Shown: piece after piece, positions 7,405 to 17,500 of the stretch
Position numbering within the stretch: the first letter of the stretch is position 1
Layout: every line of letters starts with the position of its first letter
Assembly: GCF_009687845.1 (NCBI RefSeq)
Contig: NZ_BLAD01000042.1
Span: 1-40,431, forward strand
Direction of reading: 5' to 3'
Origin: Acrocarpospora corrugata
GTDB lineage: Bacteria; Actinomycetota; Actinomycetes; Streptosporangiales; Streptosporangiaceae
Length of the DNA stretch: 40,431 nt
The notes under the pieces: model-generated
What the model saw: the letters and a program-made list of their open reading frames with translations, nothing else
The model's database searches: none
Told to the model about the DNA's origin: nothing
Position numbers and translations under genes: made by a program

Positions 7405-8028
7405 ATGAGCTTGCCCGCCTACCGGCTCGACGGCTTCTTCTTCGAGCTCTGCGACTGCTACACGATCTGTCCGTGCTGGATCGGCGGGGCGCCTGACGAC
7501 GGCCGATGCACAGGGGCGTTCTGCTGGTCGGTCGAGAACGGCACAATCGGCGACGTCGACGTGTCGGGCCGGTCTGTGGTCAGCGTCTCGTTCCACACCG
7601 GGCACCGCGACGACGGCGGGCAGGAGGTCACGCTCTTCGTCGGCGACGGCGCCGACGAGGCGCAGTTCGGCGCGCTCGTGACCACGTTCACCGGTGGCTA
7701 CGGCGGGCCGCTCGGCGAGCTCGGGCGGCTGATGGGCGTGCTGCGCGAGGCGCGCCTCGCGCCGATCAGTCTGACCACCCAGGACGATCACCTGTCGGTC
7801 ACCGTCGGGCGGATGGTCAGCGGCGCCGGGTCGGTCCTGCGCGGCGGCGACGGCGCGGTCACCGAGCTCCGCAGCGGGCGGCTGAGCGAGGTGCTCGGCC
7901 CGCGCGCGGAAGTGGGCAACACCTCGGCCTTCCGCATCGATCTGGGCGGGCAGTCCGCCTCGGTGCAGGTGAGCGGGCGGGCGGCGATGCGCGGCCCGTT
8001 CCGGTACGAGAGCGAGGGCGAACCGTGA
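7405..8028 (+). CDS. DUF1326 family protein with N-terminal cysteine cluster
   Basis: A 207-residue soluble protein. The hallmark is the cysteine cluster CDCYTICPC (Cys16, 18, 22, 24), with two more at Cys35 and Cys40 (GRCTGAFCW), which looks like a metal site; the family function is not established. The remainder is beta-rich. Start ATG 7405 has the ribosome site GGGGAG at 5-base spacing; a longer frame from 7348 has no such site. Its stop overlaps the start of the DUF2182 gene (GTGA), a pairing I recall seeing often. As first gene of an operon containing a copper-radical oxidase, a role in binding or passing copper is a reasonable guess. Confidence 0.88.
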   Translation: MSLPAYRLDGFFFELCDCYTICPCWIGGAPDDGRCTGAFCWSVENGTIGDVDVSGRSVVSVSFHTGHRDDGGQEVTLFVGDGADEAQFGALVTTFTGGYGGPLGELGRLMGVLREARLAPISLTTQDDHLSVTVGRMVSGAGSVLRGGDGAVTELRSGRLSEVLGPRAEVGNTSAFRIDLGGQSASVQVSGRAAMRGPFRYESEGEP

Positions 8029-8798
8029 CCGGCCCGGTGACGAATTCGCGCACCGCGGTCACCATGGTCACCACGGTCGCGATCATCACGCTCGCGGTAG
8101 CCGGGACGGCCGGTCTGCTGGCGTGGCAGCTCTCTCCCGCGCGGTCGCTGCTCGCCCACGACCTCGCCGCAGGCTGGACCGGGGTCGGCTGGTTCACCGC
8201 CAGCTGGCTGCTGATGACGGTCGCGACGATGTCGCCCACCTCGCTGCCCCTGCTCCGGGCGTTCACCCGGATGCTCGGCGACCGGCGCGACGCCGGCCGG
8301 CTGGTCGCCACCGTGGTCGCCGCCTACCTGGCCACCTGGACGGCCGCCGGGCTGGCGCTCGCCGCGCTCGACGCACTCGTGCACGCGCTCGTCCACGGCA
8401 CCTCCTTCGCGTGGGCCGTGCTGCCCCTCTCCCTGCTGCTCGCCGGCGGCTACCAGCTCTCCGGTACGGCCGCGCGGTGCCTGACCGCGTGCCGTACACC
8501 GTTCGGGATTCTCGCCCGGCGCTGGTCAGGGCGGCGTCCGGGTGCGGAGGCGGCCCTGATCGGCCTGGACCATGGGCTGTTCTGCCTGGGCTGCTGTGCG
8601 GGGCTGATGGTGGTGATGTTCGCGGTGGGGATGGCGAACCCGGTGTTGATGATCGCGCTTGGCGGCGTGGCGGCGCTGCACAAGCACGCGCCGTGGGGTG
8701 CCTTGCTGGCCCGGGTCACGGGCGTCGTGCTGATCGTCGCGGCGGTCGCGGCCGGCGCGGCGCACCTCGTCGGCGGCGTGGGACTGGGAGGTCACTGA
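8025..8798 (+). CDS. DUF2182 predicted metal-binding integral membrane protein
   Basis: A 257-residue membrane protein starting at GTG 8025 inside the preceding stop (GTGA overlap). Hydrophobic segments lie at about 13-34, 55-80, 94-125, 127-147, 186-215 and 228-250. Family motifs are visible: LLMTVATMSPTSLPLL (about 62-77), Cys152 and Cys156 before the cytosolic loop, and HGLFCLGCCAGLMVVMF (183-199), with three cysteines plus methionines at a membrane face. Such Cys/Met/His-rich membrane motifs suit soft-metal binding. DUF2182 has no proven function. Coupled between DUF1326 and a copper enzyme, it may import copper or hand it over; this is inference. It overlaps the next gene by one base (TGATG). 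Confidence 0.88.
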   Translation: MTGPVTNSRTAVTMVTTVAIITLAVAGTAGLLAWQLSPARSLLAHDLAAGWTGVGWFTASWLLMTVATMSPTSLPLLRAFTRMLGDRRDAGRLVATVVAAYLATWTAAGLALAALDALVHALVHGTSFAWAVLPLSLLLAGGYQLSGTAARCLTACRTPFGILARRWSGRRPGAEAALIGLDHGLFCLGCCAGLMVVMFAVGMANPVLMIALGGVAALHKHAPWGALLARVTGVVLIVAAVAAGAAHLVGGVGLGGH

Positions 8799-11098
8799 TG
8801 CCGAAGGACACCGACGGCCACTGGCTGCCGCCGCTGCCGGTGCCGCACCAGTCGGGCCAACTGCGCGACAAGCGTGGGCAGAACCCGGTTCTCGACGAGC
8901 GCGGCCTCTTCATCATCCACGCGGTGCTCATGCATACCGGAAAGGTGCTCTGGTTCTGCGGGCACGCGGAGACCCTCGACTACCCGCTCGAAGCGTACGT
9001 GTTCGATCCCCACCTTCCGGCCGGACCGGCGGTCCGCAAGCCGTTCCCCAACGGCGCGGATCTGTTCTGCTGCTTCTGCGTGCAGCTCCGCGACGGCAAG
9101 ATCCTGGTCGTCGGCGGCTCGCAACTCGACCACGTCGAACCCGGGACGACGTACGACCCGCGCACCGACTACCGGGGTAGCAGCGGATCTTCCACGATCC
9201 TCATCTTCGACCCGAGCAAGGGGAAGATGGGAGGAGAGTGGGAGAAGCCGGGGCGCAAGCTGCTCCAGGGCCGTTGGTATCCGACGGCGGTGGTGCTCGG
9301 CGACGGCAGCGTGATCGTCGTCTCGGGCCGGCGCGAGCTGGCGGACTTCAGGAATCCGCCGAACGGGTGGCCGACGTCCAAGCTGGTCGAGTGGGTCACC
9401 AACCGCGGCATCGCCCAGGTCGTCGAACATCTCAAGCCGCCGGACTACCTGCCGCAGCCGGTGACCGGCGCCAACCGCATGATTCCCATCTACCCGGGCA
9501 TTCACCTCGCCCCCGACGACCGGCTCTACACCACCCACACCAACTGGGGCCAGGAGATCGACGAGCCGCCGACTCTCTCGCTGACCATCCGGCCGACGGG
9601 CGCCGCCGTCACCGGGACCTGGACCGAGTACGTGCGCCCGACCGCCAGGGCCAGGCAGCCCCAGCGGGAGGAGGGCATGAGCGTGATGTTGCCGGTGGTG
9701 CTCGATCCGGCGACCAAGAAGCGCGACCCGAACTCGGTCGGCAAGTTCCTCGTGGTGGGTGGCGGATTCGCGGTCGACTCCACCGGCGTGTCGCTGGTGC
9801 GCCGTCCGGTCGCCACCCCGGCGCCGCCGTGGACGATCACTACGCCACAGGGGCTCGGGACGCTGGCCTACCACGAGCAGAAGATCGCCGTCCGGGAACC
9901 GGTCGAGATTCTCGACACCAGCCTCGCCGGGGCGCCGCGGTGGACTGCCGTGCCCGGGCTGCGCCGTCCGCCGCGGATCAACGGTCACTGCGTGCTGCTG
10001 CCGGACGCCACCGTGCTCATTCTCGGCGGCCACGACGCGTACAAATGGAATGCCAAGGTGAACAGCCCGGACGCCAACCTGAGACACGTGCCTCTCACCA
10101 CCCCGACGCTGGAGGTGGAGATCTACACGCCCGGCGGAGGGTTCCACCTCGGGGCGCCGATGCGCCACCCGCGGATGTACCACTCCATCGCGATGCTGCT
10201 CGCCGACGGCTCCGTGATCGTCGCGGGTGGCGCCGATCCCAACGAGCACGAACCTTCGCTCGTCTATCCGCGCACCTTCAACGGGCGCACCTACTTGGGC
10301 ACGTCGCGCCTGCTGGCCGCGGCACCCGCCGGTGCCACCGTTCTCGGCCTCGACATCAGCCCGTCGGTCTATGCTCGGGCTTTCCCCACGATGCCGCCCC
10401 AGACGGCAGTGGTCATCGATCCCGGCCCCAGCGAGATCAGGGCCGCCCTGGTCTCGCAGCACATGGCACCGCCACCGGCGCCGGTCAGTTCGGAGTTCTT
10501 CTTCCTCCGAATCGCCACCCCGCTTCCCCGCGCCATTCCCAACGGGACCCGCGTCGACTTCGAGCCGGCGCCCATCGGCCTCCCGGTCCCCCGGGTCAAC
10601 GAGTGGGTGTCGGCCACGGGGGTGAGCGAGCCCTTCGCCTTCTCGACGCCGCTCAACCGCAAGGACTACGAGATCTACCTGCCGCCGTACTTCTACAAGT
10701 CCGGCACCCGGCCGGTGCTCCCGCCGCTGAAACCCGGCGCTGTCCAGGTCAAGTACGGGGAGACGTTCACGGTCCTGACGCCCGACGCGGCCCGGATCAC
10801 CCGGGTGGCGATCATGCGTCCGGCCGCGGTGACCCATCACACCGACACCGAGCAGCGTTTCATCGAGCTGCCGTTCACCGCCAACGGCGCCACCTCCCTG
10901 TCGGTCACGATGGTGCCCACCACCGACAGCTCACTGGTGACACCCGGCTACTACATGTTGTGGATCCTCGCCGGGGCGCTGCCCTGCTTGGAGGCCCGCT
11001 TCATCCAGATCATCGGCTGGCCCGCATTGCGCTCACCGTCGGTGCCGGTCGAAGTGACACCGCCGGCCCCGCTGGCCCCGGGAGGCATCCATGGCTGA
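8798..11098 (+). CDS. Copper-radical oxidase (galactose/glyoxal oxidase-like; Kelch propeller plus DUF1929)
   Basis: 766 residues. A Kelch-type beta-propeller (about 30-480) is followed by a DUF1929 early-set immunoglobulin-like domain at the C-terminus. Cofactor residues line up with galactose and glyoxal oxidases: Cys91 in ADLFC and Tyr161 in GRWYPT for the Tyr-Cys crosslink, Tyr461-His462 in RMYHSIAMLLADGSV as copper ligands, and His680 in VTHHTDTEQR as the third ligand. The enzyme should oxidise an alcohol or aldehyde with oxygen, releasing hydrogen peroxide. An extra stretch at about 500-600 sits between propeller and DUF1929. Oddities: there is no signal peptide or anchor, although known relatives act outside the cell, and the crosslink cysteine lies in a cluster (Cys91, 92, 94). 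The start is coupled to DUF2182 by TGATG; a longer upstream frame is only shadow coding. Confidence 0.87.
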   Translation: MPKDTDGHWLPPLPVPHQSGQLRDKRGQNPVLDERGLFIIHAVLMHTGKVLWFCGHAETLDYPLEAYVFDPHLPAGPAVRKPFPNGADLFCCFCVQLRDGKILVVGGSQLDHVEPGTTYDPRTDYRGSSGSSTILIFDPSKGKMGGEWEKPGRKLLQGRWYPTAVVLGDGSVIVVSGRRELADFRNPPNGWPTSKLVEWVTNRGIAQVVEHLKPPDYLPQPVTGANRMIPIYPGIHLAPDDRLYTTHTNWGQEIDEPPTLSLTIRPTGAAVTGTWTEYVRPTARARQPQREEGMSVMLPVVLDPATKKRDPNSVGKFLVVGGGFAVDSTGVSLVRRPVATPAPPWTITTPQGLGTLAYHEQKIAVREPVEILDTSLAGAPRWTAVPGLRRPPRINGHCVLLPDATVLILGGHDAYKWNAKVNSPDANLRHVPLTTPTLEVEIYTPGGGFHLGAPMRHPRMYHSIAMLLADGSVIVAGGADPNEHEPSLVYPRTFNGRTYLGTSRLLAAAPAGATVLGLDISPSVYARAFPTMPPQTAVVIDPGPSEIRAALVSQHMAPPPAPVSSEFFFLRIATPLPRAIPNGTRVDFEPAPIGLPVPRVNEWVSATGVSEPFAFSTPLNRKDYEIYLPPYFYKSGTRPVLPPLKPGAVQVKYGETFTVLTPDAARITRVAIMRPAAVTHHTDTEQRFIELPFTANGATSLSVTMVPTTDSSLVTPGYYMLWILAGALPCLEARFIQIIGWPALRSPSVPVEVTPPAPLAPGGIHG

Positions 11099-14000
11099 GC
11101 CCGGCACGCTGGAACGCCTGGCGCTGATGCTCGGCTCGGCCCTCGGCGGCCTCGGCGACGAGTTCGCCGAGGACCCGCTTGCTGTGCTCACCGATCTCGG
11201 CCTGTGGATCCCGCCCGGCCTGGTGTCGCCGGCGTTGCGCAGCGCCATCGGATCCTGCGCGGCGTCCGCGCAGGAGCTTCCCGGCCTGGTCGTCGAACTG
11301 GCCGAGGCCATCGAGGCCGACGCGGGCGCTGTGGAGCTGGCCGCGAAGGCGGGACCGCTGGTCGTCGAACTGGCCGGGGTGATCGGCGCCTTCGACCCGA
11401 TCGCCCACGAGGTCGGCGCCCTCGACCTCGACGTGCCCGCCGGCGCCCTGCAGCAGTTCGTCGGCGAGCTGCCCAGACGGCTGCTGGATCGGGTCGTCTC
11501 CCGCCACCTGATCGACAACCAGCGGATCCTCTCCGGTGTGCTGACCGGGCTCGGCGTGCTGGGCACGACGGTGGTCAACGCCGGGTCCACCGATCCGGCG
11601 CTGCCGGAGACGACAGTGCGATTCGTCGATTTCGCCAGGATCGGCGAGTTCTTCTCCTCACCCGAGACGGCCTTCGGCTCGCTGTTCGGCTGGGGCACGC
11701 CGCAGTTCGACGGCCCTGCGCTCATCGATCTGCTCTACGAGCTGCTCACCTTCCTCGGCCTGCCGGTGGCCTGGGGCGTCGACCCCGGCCCGCCCGAGCG
11801 TCCTTTCATTGAGTTCTTCCTGGCGGCCCTGATCCCCACCGGCCCCTCGGTCACGCCCCCCGGCCTCGACATGATCGCCAAAACGGGCCTGGCCGACGGG
11901 ATCGATCTGGTGGTGCCCGTCGGCGGCGGCTTCGCGATCGGCCTCAGCGCCGCCGGGGGAGTCGAAGCCTCGACCGGCATCCGGATCCAGCCGCCGGCCG
12001 ACGTCTCGGTGATCCCGCCGCAGGGCACGGTACAGGGGACGCTCGCGGCCGGACTCGACAAGGTGCCGGGGCCCGACCGGGACAAGGTGGTCCTGCTGGG
12101 CGTGGCCGGTGGTACGGAGCTCAGCGCGAAGCGGATCAGGATCCGCCTGACCACCTCCTTCGCGTGGGACGTCGCCGCCGGACGGGCCGCGGGCGATTTC
12201 GGCCTTGAGGGGGCCGTGGAGGGTGGCCGGCTGGTCATCTCGCTCGCGGGCGCCGACGGGTTCGTCTCCGGCGTCATGTCGGGCTTCGCCCTGGCGGCCG
12301 ACTTCGACCTCGGCTTCGGCTGGCGGGCCGGCTCGGGGGTGTTCTTCACCGGCAGCGGCGGGCTCGACGTACAGATCCCGACGCACGTCCAGCTCGGTCC
12401 GATCGAGATCGACAGCCTCACGGTCCGGGCCGGCATCGAACCCGCCGGGTTCCCGATCGGGCTGATGGCCACGATCAAGGCCGCCCTCGGACCGCTCCGG
12501 GCCGTCGTGGAGAACATCGGGGCCGAGGCCCTCCTCGGCCTGCCAGCAGACGGCGACGGCAACCTGGGCCCGTTCGACCTCGAATTCCGGTTCAAGCCGC
12601 CCACCGGCGTCGGCCTCTCGCTCGACGTCGGCGTCGTCAAGGGCGGCGGCTACCTGTCCGTCGACGCCGCGCGGGGCGAGTACGCGGGCGCCCTGGAGTT
12701 CGTCATCGCCGACTTCCTGGCGGTGTCGGCGGTCGGCCTGATCACCACCCGCAACCCGGACGGTTCCCCCGGGTTCTCCCTGCTGATCGTCATCACCGCC
12801 GAGTTCCCCGGCGGTGTCCAGCTCGGCTTCGGCTTCGTCCTGCTCGGCGTCGGCGGTCTCCTCGGCATCGACAGGACGATGAACCTGCGGGCGCTGATGG
12901 AGGGCGTCCGTACGGGCGCGGTGGAGCGGGTGATGTTCCCCCGCGACGTCGTGGCCAACGCGCCGCGCATCCTCAGCGACCTGCGCGCCTTCTTCCCGGC
13001 CAAGCGCGACACGTTCCTGGTCGGACCGATGGTCAAGATCGGCTGGGGCACTCCGGCGTTGATCACGGCCTCCGTCGGGGTGATCATCGAGATCCCGGGC
13101 AACATCGCCATTGTCGGCGTGCTGAAGGTCACCCTGCCCACTCCCGACGAGCCGCTGATCCGGCTTCAGGTCAACTTCGCCGGCGCGATCGAGTTCGACC
13201 GCAAGCGGCTGTACTTCTTCGCCTCGCTGTTCGACTCCCGGATCCTGTTCCTGACCATCACGGGGGAGATGGGCCTGCTGGTGGCCTGGGGCGATGAGCC
13301 CGACTTCGTGGTCAGCGTCGGCGGCTTCCACCCCTCCTTCGAGCCGCCCCCGTTGCCGTTCCCGGTCCCGCGGCGGATCATGGTCAGCATCCTGGACGAG
13401 GACTGGGGCCGGATCCGGATCACCAACTACTTCGCCGTCACCAGCAACACGGCGCAGTTCGGCGCGGCAGCGGAGCTGTACTTCAAGTTCAGCGCGATCA
13501 GCATCCAGGGGCACATCGGCTTCGACGCGCTGTTCCGGTTCTCGCCGTTCTACTTCATCGTCGAGATCTCCGCGTCGGTGTCGCTGAAGGTCTTCGGCGT
13601 CGGCGTGTTCGGCATCCACCTGCAGTTCGAGCTGGAAGGGACCTCGCCGTGGCGGGCCCGCGGCCAGGGCTCCATCTCGTTCTTCTTCTTCGACGTGTCC
13701 GCCGACTTCGACGAGACCTGGGGCGAGGCGAAGCACACCGAGCTGGATCCGGTGAACGTGCTGCCGCTGCTCAAGGCCGAGCTGGAGAAACCCGAGTCGT
13801 GGCGGGCGCTCTCACCGGGCACCCACCTGTTCGTGTCACTGCGCGACCTGCCCGACTCGGGGCCGGGGGCCCTGGTGCTGCACCCGGCAGGCGCCCTTGA
13901 GGTACGGCAACGCGCCGTGCCACTGGACATCGGCATCGCCAAGGTCGGCGGCAACCGGGCGGGCGACGCGACCCGCTTCACTCTCTCGGTCCAGGGCACC

Positions 14001-14510
14001 GCGTTGCGCAGGAGCGCCGACGTCACCGAACCGTTCGCCATGGCCCAGTTCCTGGAGCTGGACGACGCGGAGAGACTCTCCCGTCCGTCGTTCGAGCGCC
14101 AGCACGCGGGGATCGAGCTGGTACCGACCGGTGCGGGCGCCCAGTCCGCGCGGATGGTCCAGCGGGCCGTGCGTTTCGAGGAGGTCGTCATCGACGACCA
14201 GTTCCGCCGCAGGCAGCGCCGCTTCCGGCCCATCGCCGGCGGGCTGTTCGGCCATCTCGTCGCGGGCGCGAGCATCACCGCCGCACCGGTCTCCGCCGCC
14301 GCCGCCCGGCAGCTCGACCCGCACCAGGACGGCGTCGCGATCGCCGGCGCCGGATTCGTGGTCGCCTCCACGGTCGACAACCGCCCCACGACACTGGTTT
14401 TCGGCAGCGAGTCGGCCGCGCGGGAGTGGCTGAACGGCCGGATCGCCGACAACCCCAACCAGGCCGGCATGATCCACGTCATTCCCGCGTACGAGGCGGC
14501 CATCATATGA
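11091..14510 (+). CDS. Giant beta-rich protein, DUF6603-like
   Basis: 1139 residues; its function is unknown. Residues 1-180 are mostly helical and hydrophobic without a signal peptide. The centre (about 270-900) is a long run of alternating polar/hydrophobic beta strands rich in Gly and Phe, for example SGFALAADFDLGFGWRAGSG, GPMVKIGWGTPALITASVGV and FFASLFDSRILFLTITGEMG. I recall this as the DUF6603 pattern, but could not check. The last 230 residues are a mixed domain with a second start-like helix-strand pattern. The strand pattern suggests a long sheet, groove or solenoid. It overlaps the oxidase gene by 8 bases and the next gene by 4 (ATGA), so production is coupled to both. Confidence 0.8.
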   Translation: MAEPGTLERLALMLGSALGGLGDEFAEDPLAVLTDLGLWIPPGLVSPALRSAIGSCAASAQELPGLVVELAEAIEADAGAVELAAKAGPLVVELAGVIGAFDPIAHEVGALDLDVPAGALQQFVGELPRRLLDRVVSRHLIDNQRILSGVLTGLGVLGTTVVNAGSTDPALPETTVRFVDFARIGEFFSSPETAFGSLFGWGTPQFDGPALIDLLYELLTFLGLPVAWGVDPGPPERPFIEFFLAALIPTGPSVTPPGLDMIAKTGLADGIDLVVPVGGGFAIGLSAAGGVEASTGIRIQPPADVSVIPPQGTVQGTLAAGLDKVPGPDRDKVVLLGVAGGTELSAKRIRIRLTTSFAWDVAAGRAAGDFGLEGAVEGGRLVISLAGADGFVSGVMSGFALAADFDLGFGWRAGSGVFFTGSGGLDVQIPTHVQLGPIEIDSLTVRAGIEPAGFPIGLMATIKAALGPLRAVVENIGAEALLGLPADGDGNLGPFDLEFRFKPPTGVGLSLDVGVVKGGGYLSVDAARGEYAGALEFVIADFLAVSAVGLITTRNPDGSPGFSLLIVITAEFPGGVQLGFGFVLLGVGGLLGIDRTMNLRALMEGVRTGAVERVMFPRDVVANAPRILSDLRAFFPAKRDTFLVGPMVKIGWGTPALITASVGVIIEIPGNIAIVGVLKVTLPTPDEPLIRLQVNFAGAIEFDRKRLYFFASLFDSRILFLTITGEMGLLVAWGDEPDFVVSVGGFHPSFEPPPLPFPVPRRIMVSILDEDWGRIRITNYFAVTSNTAQFGAAAELYFKFSAISIQGHIGFDALFRFSPFYFIVEISASVSLKVFGVGVFGIHLQFELEGTSPWRARGQGSISFFFFDVSADFDETWGEAKHTELDPVNVLPLLKAELEKPESWRALSPGTHLFVSLRDLPDSGPGALVLHPAGALEVRQRAVPLDIGIAKVGGNRAGDATRFTLSVQGTALRRSADVTEPFAMAQFLELDDAERLSRPSFERQHAGIELVPTGAGAQSARMVQRAVRFEEVVIDDQFRRRQRRFRPIAGGLFGHLVAGASITAAPVSAAAARQLDPHQDGVAIAGAGFVVASTVDNRPTTLVFGSESAAREWLNGRIADNPNQAGMIHVIPAYEAAII

Positions 14511-17500
14511 CCGATATCGGCACCTACTCGTTCCTGCCGTGGCTGCGGCGGGGAGTCGCCAATCTGATGTCCGCCGCGCCCGGCGGCACGACCCGGGCGC
14601 GCATCGGCGTCGACCTGAAGCTCACCGGCCAGGCGGTGGGCGGCGGCACGAGGTCCGCGCCGATCCACCGCGACGTCGAGCTGTACGGCCCCGGCGACGT
14701 GGCCGGCCTGGACGCCCGCTCGATCGTCCGCACCGAGCCGCGCGCCGGAATCACCAACTTTGAGCCGAACTACCTGCCGTTCGTCGAGTTCTACGACGAG
14801 GACCTGCCGTGGCGCTACACCCCGGCGCCGCCGGACGGGTCCAAGCGCCTGGCGCCCTGGCTGGCCCTGGTCGTGCTGGCCGGCGGCGAGTTCGTCGACG
14901 GCGCCGCGGGCGGGAAGCCCACGCCGTTCGTGCTCGTCGAGGATCCCGGCGTGTTCCCCGCCGCCGGCGAGCTGTGGGCATGGGCGCACGTGCACGTCAA
15001 CGGGGGCCTGGGCACGGCCGGCACCGTGGTGTCCGACAACATGGCCCAGGTGCTGCCGCGGTTCGACGCGGTCGTCGGGGCCAATCCGGACCACGGGCTG
15101 TCCCGGCTGCTCTGCCCGCGGCGTCTCAGCCCCGACACCGCCTACCATGCCTTCGTCATGCCCGTCTTCGAGAGCGGCCGGCTGGCCGGGCTCGGTCTCG
15201 ACCCGGGTGCGACGCCGTCGGCCACGCATTCGGCCTGGGGCGGCTACCCCGGCCGGGACGAGCCGGCGCACTACTGCTACTACCATCGCTGGAGTTTCCG
15301 TACCGGCGTGGTCGGCGACTTCGAGTATCTGGTCCGCCTGCTCAAGCCCCGCCGGATGGACCCGCGCGTCGGCCGGCGCGACATGGACGCCCGCGCGCCG
15401 CTGCCGGGTCTGCCCGGCATCGATGTTCCCGGGCTCGGCGGCGTGCTGCGCCTCGGCGGGGCGTTGCGGATCCCCGAGATCAACCTCGACCAGGCGGCGC
15501 GGGAGGAGGCCGAGCGGTACGAGCACTGGGACGTCCCGTTCCCGCACCCCTTCCAGACGGCCCTGGCCGACTTCATCGAACTGAGCGACGACTACGCGAG
15601 CGGCGACGCGGCGGACCCCGACCCGGTGGTCACCCCACCCCTGTACGGCCGCTGGCACGCCCGGACCAGCCGCCTGCTGGAGGCGACGGAGCCGCAGCTG
15701 CACGCCAACTGGGTGCACGAGCTCAACCTCGACCCCCGCTTCCGGGCCGCCGCCGGGTTCGGCACGACGATCGTGCAGGAGAACCAGGAGACGTACCTGG
15801 CCGCCGCCTGGCAGCAGGTCGGCGCGGTGCTGGAGGCCAACAGGCGGATCCGCCTCGGGCAGCTCACCCGGGAGGTGGCGGGCAGCCTGCACCGCCGCCA
15901 TCTCGTCGCGCAGGCGGCCGCCGACTCCGGCCGGGTGCTGGCGATCACCGCTCCGGTGCATCCCCGCATCGTCCACAGCGGGGTCACGGTGGCCCGCGGC
16001 CTCCTGGTGAGCCGGGTCGCCAGGGGCCCGCTGACCTCGGCGATGCGCCGGATCAGCCGCCCGGGTTCGACCGTGGTGCGGGCGCTGACCCGCCAGGGCG
16101 ACCCGCCCCGCCGCCTGCTGGCCGCCATCGCCGACGAGCGGGCCACCGCGGCCCGGCCGAAGGCGGCGCCGCCGGGCGTGCCCACCTCCGAGACGCTCGT
16201 GCAGCGCCTCGACCAGCACCGCGACCAGGTCTCCGTCCAGCTCGCCCGCGATGACCGCAAGCCCGAACTGGTCGCCCTGCTGCCGCGCTCCGACCAGTTC
16301 ACGCTCTGGGAACCCGGCAAGGAGTCCCCCCGTCTGGAGCAGACGCCGCACGACAGCCCGACCGGCGTCCGAATCAAGGACGGCGTCGAGGGCAACGCCG
16401 AAGTGATCCGCGCCTCGACGGAGGCCGGTGCAGAGCCGGTACGGCCCGGCGTCGACGTGGACGGCCTAGCCGAGGCCGCGCTGGACCTTCTCGACCCCGA
16501 GGTGACCGTGCCCCGCCGGGTGCTGTCCGGGGTGGACATCCCGCCCAGGCTCCAACCCGCCGCGTTCCGCGAGGTCATGGCTTACCCGGAGATCGACCTG
16601 CCGATGTACAGGCCGCTCGCGGAGAAGTCGTCGGAGCTGTTTCTGCCCAACCTCACCCTCATCCCGCCCGACAGCATCACCATGCTGGAGACCGACCAGC
16701 GCTTCATCGAGGCGTACCTGGTCGGTCTCAACCATGAGATGGCCCGCGAGCTGCTCTGGCGCGAGTACCCCACCGACCAGCGGGGCAGCTACTTCCGGCA
16801 GTTCTGGGACCCCGCGCACCAGCTCCCGGTCCCCGGCGAGACCGACGCCCAGCGCCGGGAGCGGGTGCGTGACATCCCGCCGCTCCACCAGTGGACGCTC
16901 GCCTCGCCGCTGGGCGCCCACGACCAGCACGACCAGGGCGAGGACCCCGGGGAGGACGAGGTGGTCCTGGTGATCAGGGGTGAGCTGCTCAAGCGCTACC
17001 CCACGGCGGTGATCTACGCCCAGCGGGCGAAGTGGCGGCGCACCGAGGAGGGCACCATCGATCCCAGCGCCGAACGGGAGCTCGACGACCTCACCCCGGC
17101 CGAGCAGCAGAATCCGCCGCCGGGCAAGCTGCGCATGCCGCTGTTCGGCGCCAAGGTCGACCCGGACATCGCCTTTCTCGGCTTCGACCTCACCGTCGAA
17201 GAGGCCCTCGGCCAGGACCCCTCGGTGCCCGACGCCGACCCCGGCTGGTTCTTCGTGCTGCGCGAGCGGCCGGGGGAACCCCGCTTCGGCCTCGACATCG
17301 CCCGTACGGGCAACCTCAACGTCTGGAACGACCTCGCTTGGGACGACATCGCGCCGGGGTCGCCGTTCATCCCGGTCGGCCCGGCCGCGCCGGTCCATCA
17401 CCTGACCGAGCCGACCGGTGCTGACACGGAGAAACACGACCAGTGGGCCGAGGACCGCTTCCTGCACTGGGGCGCGGACCTCAACTCCTCCGAGGTGGCC

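Noticed and set aside
8123-8797. N-terminal extension of the copper-radical oxidase by 225 codons
   Set aside because: The extension lies entirely over the DUF2182 gene in another frame and is Arg/Ala-rich; ATG 8798 is coupled to the DUF2182 stop.
13550-16351. 933-codon minus-strand frame across the giant-protein genes
   Set aside because: No start signal, no domain, Arg/Gly/Ala-rich; it crosses a gene boundary of the coupled plus-strand operon. Shadow frame.
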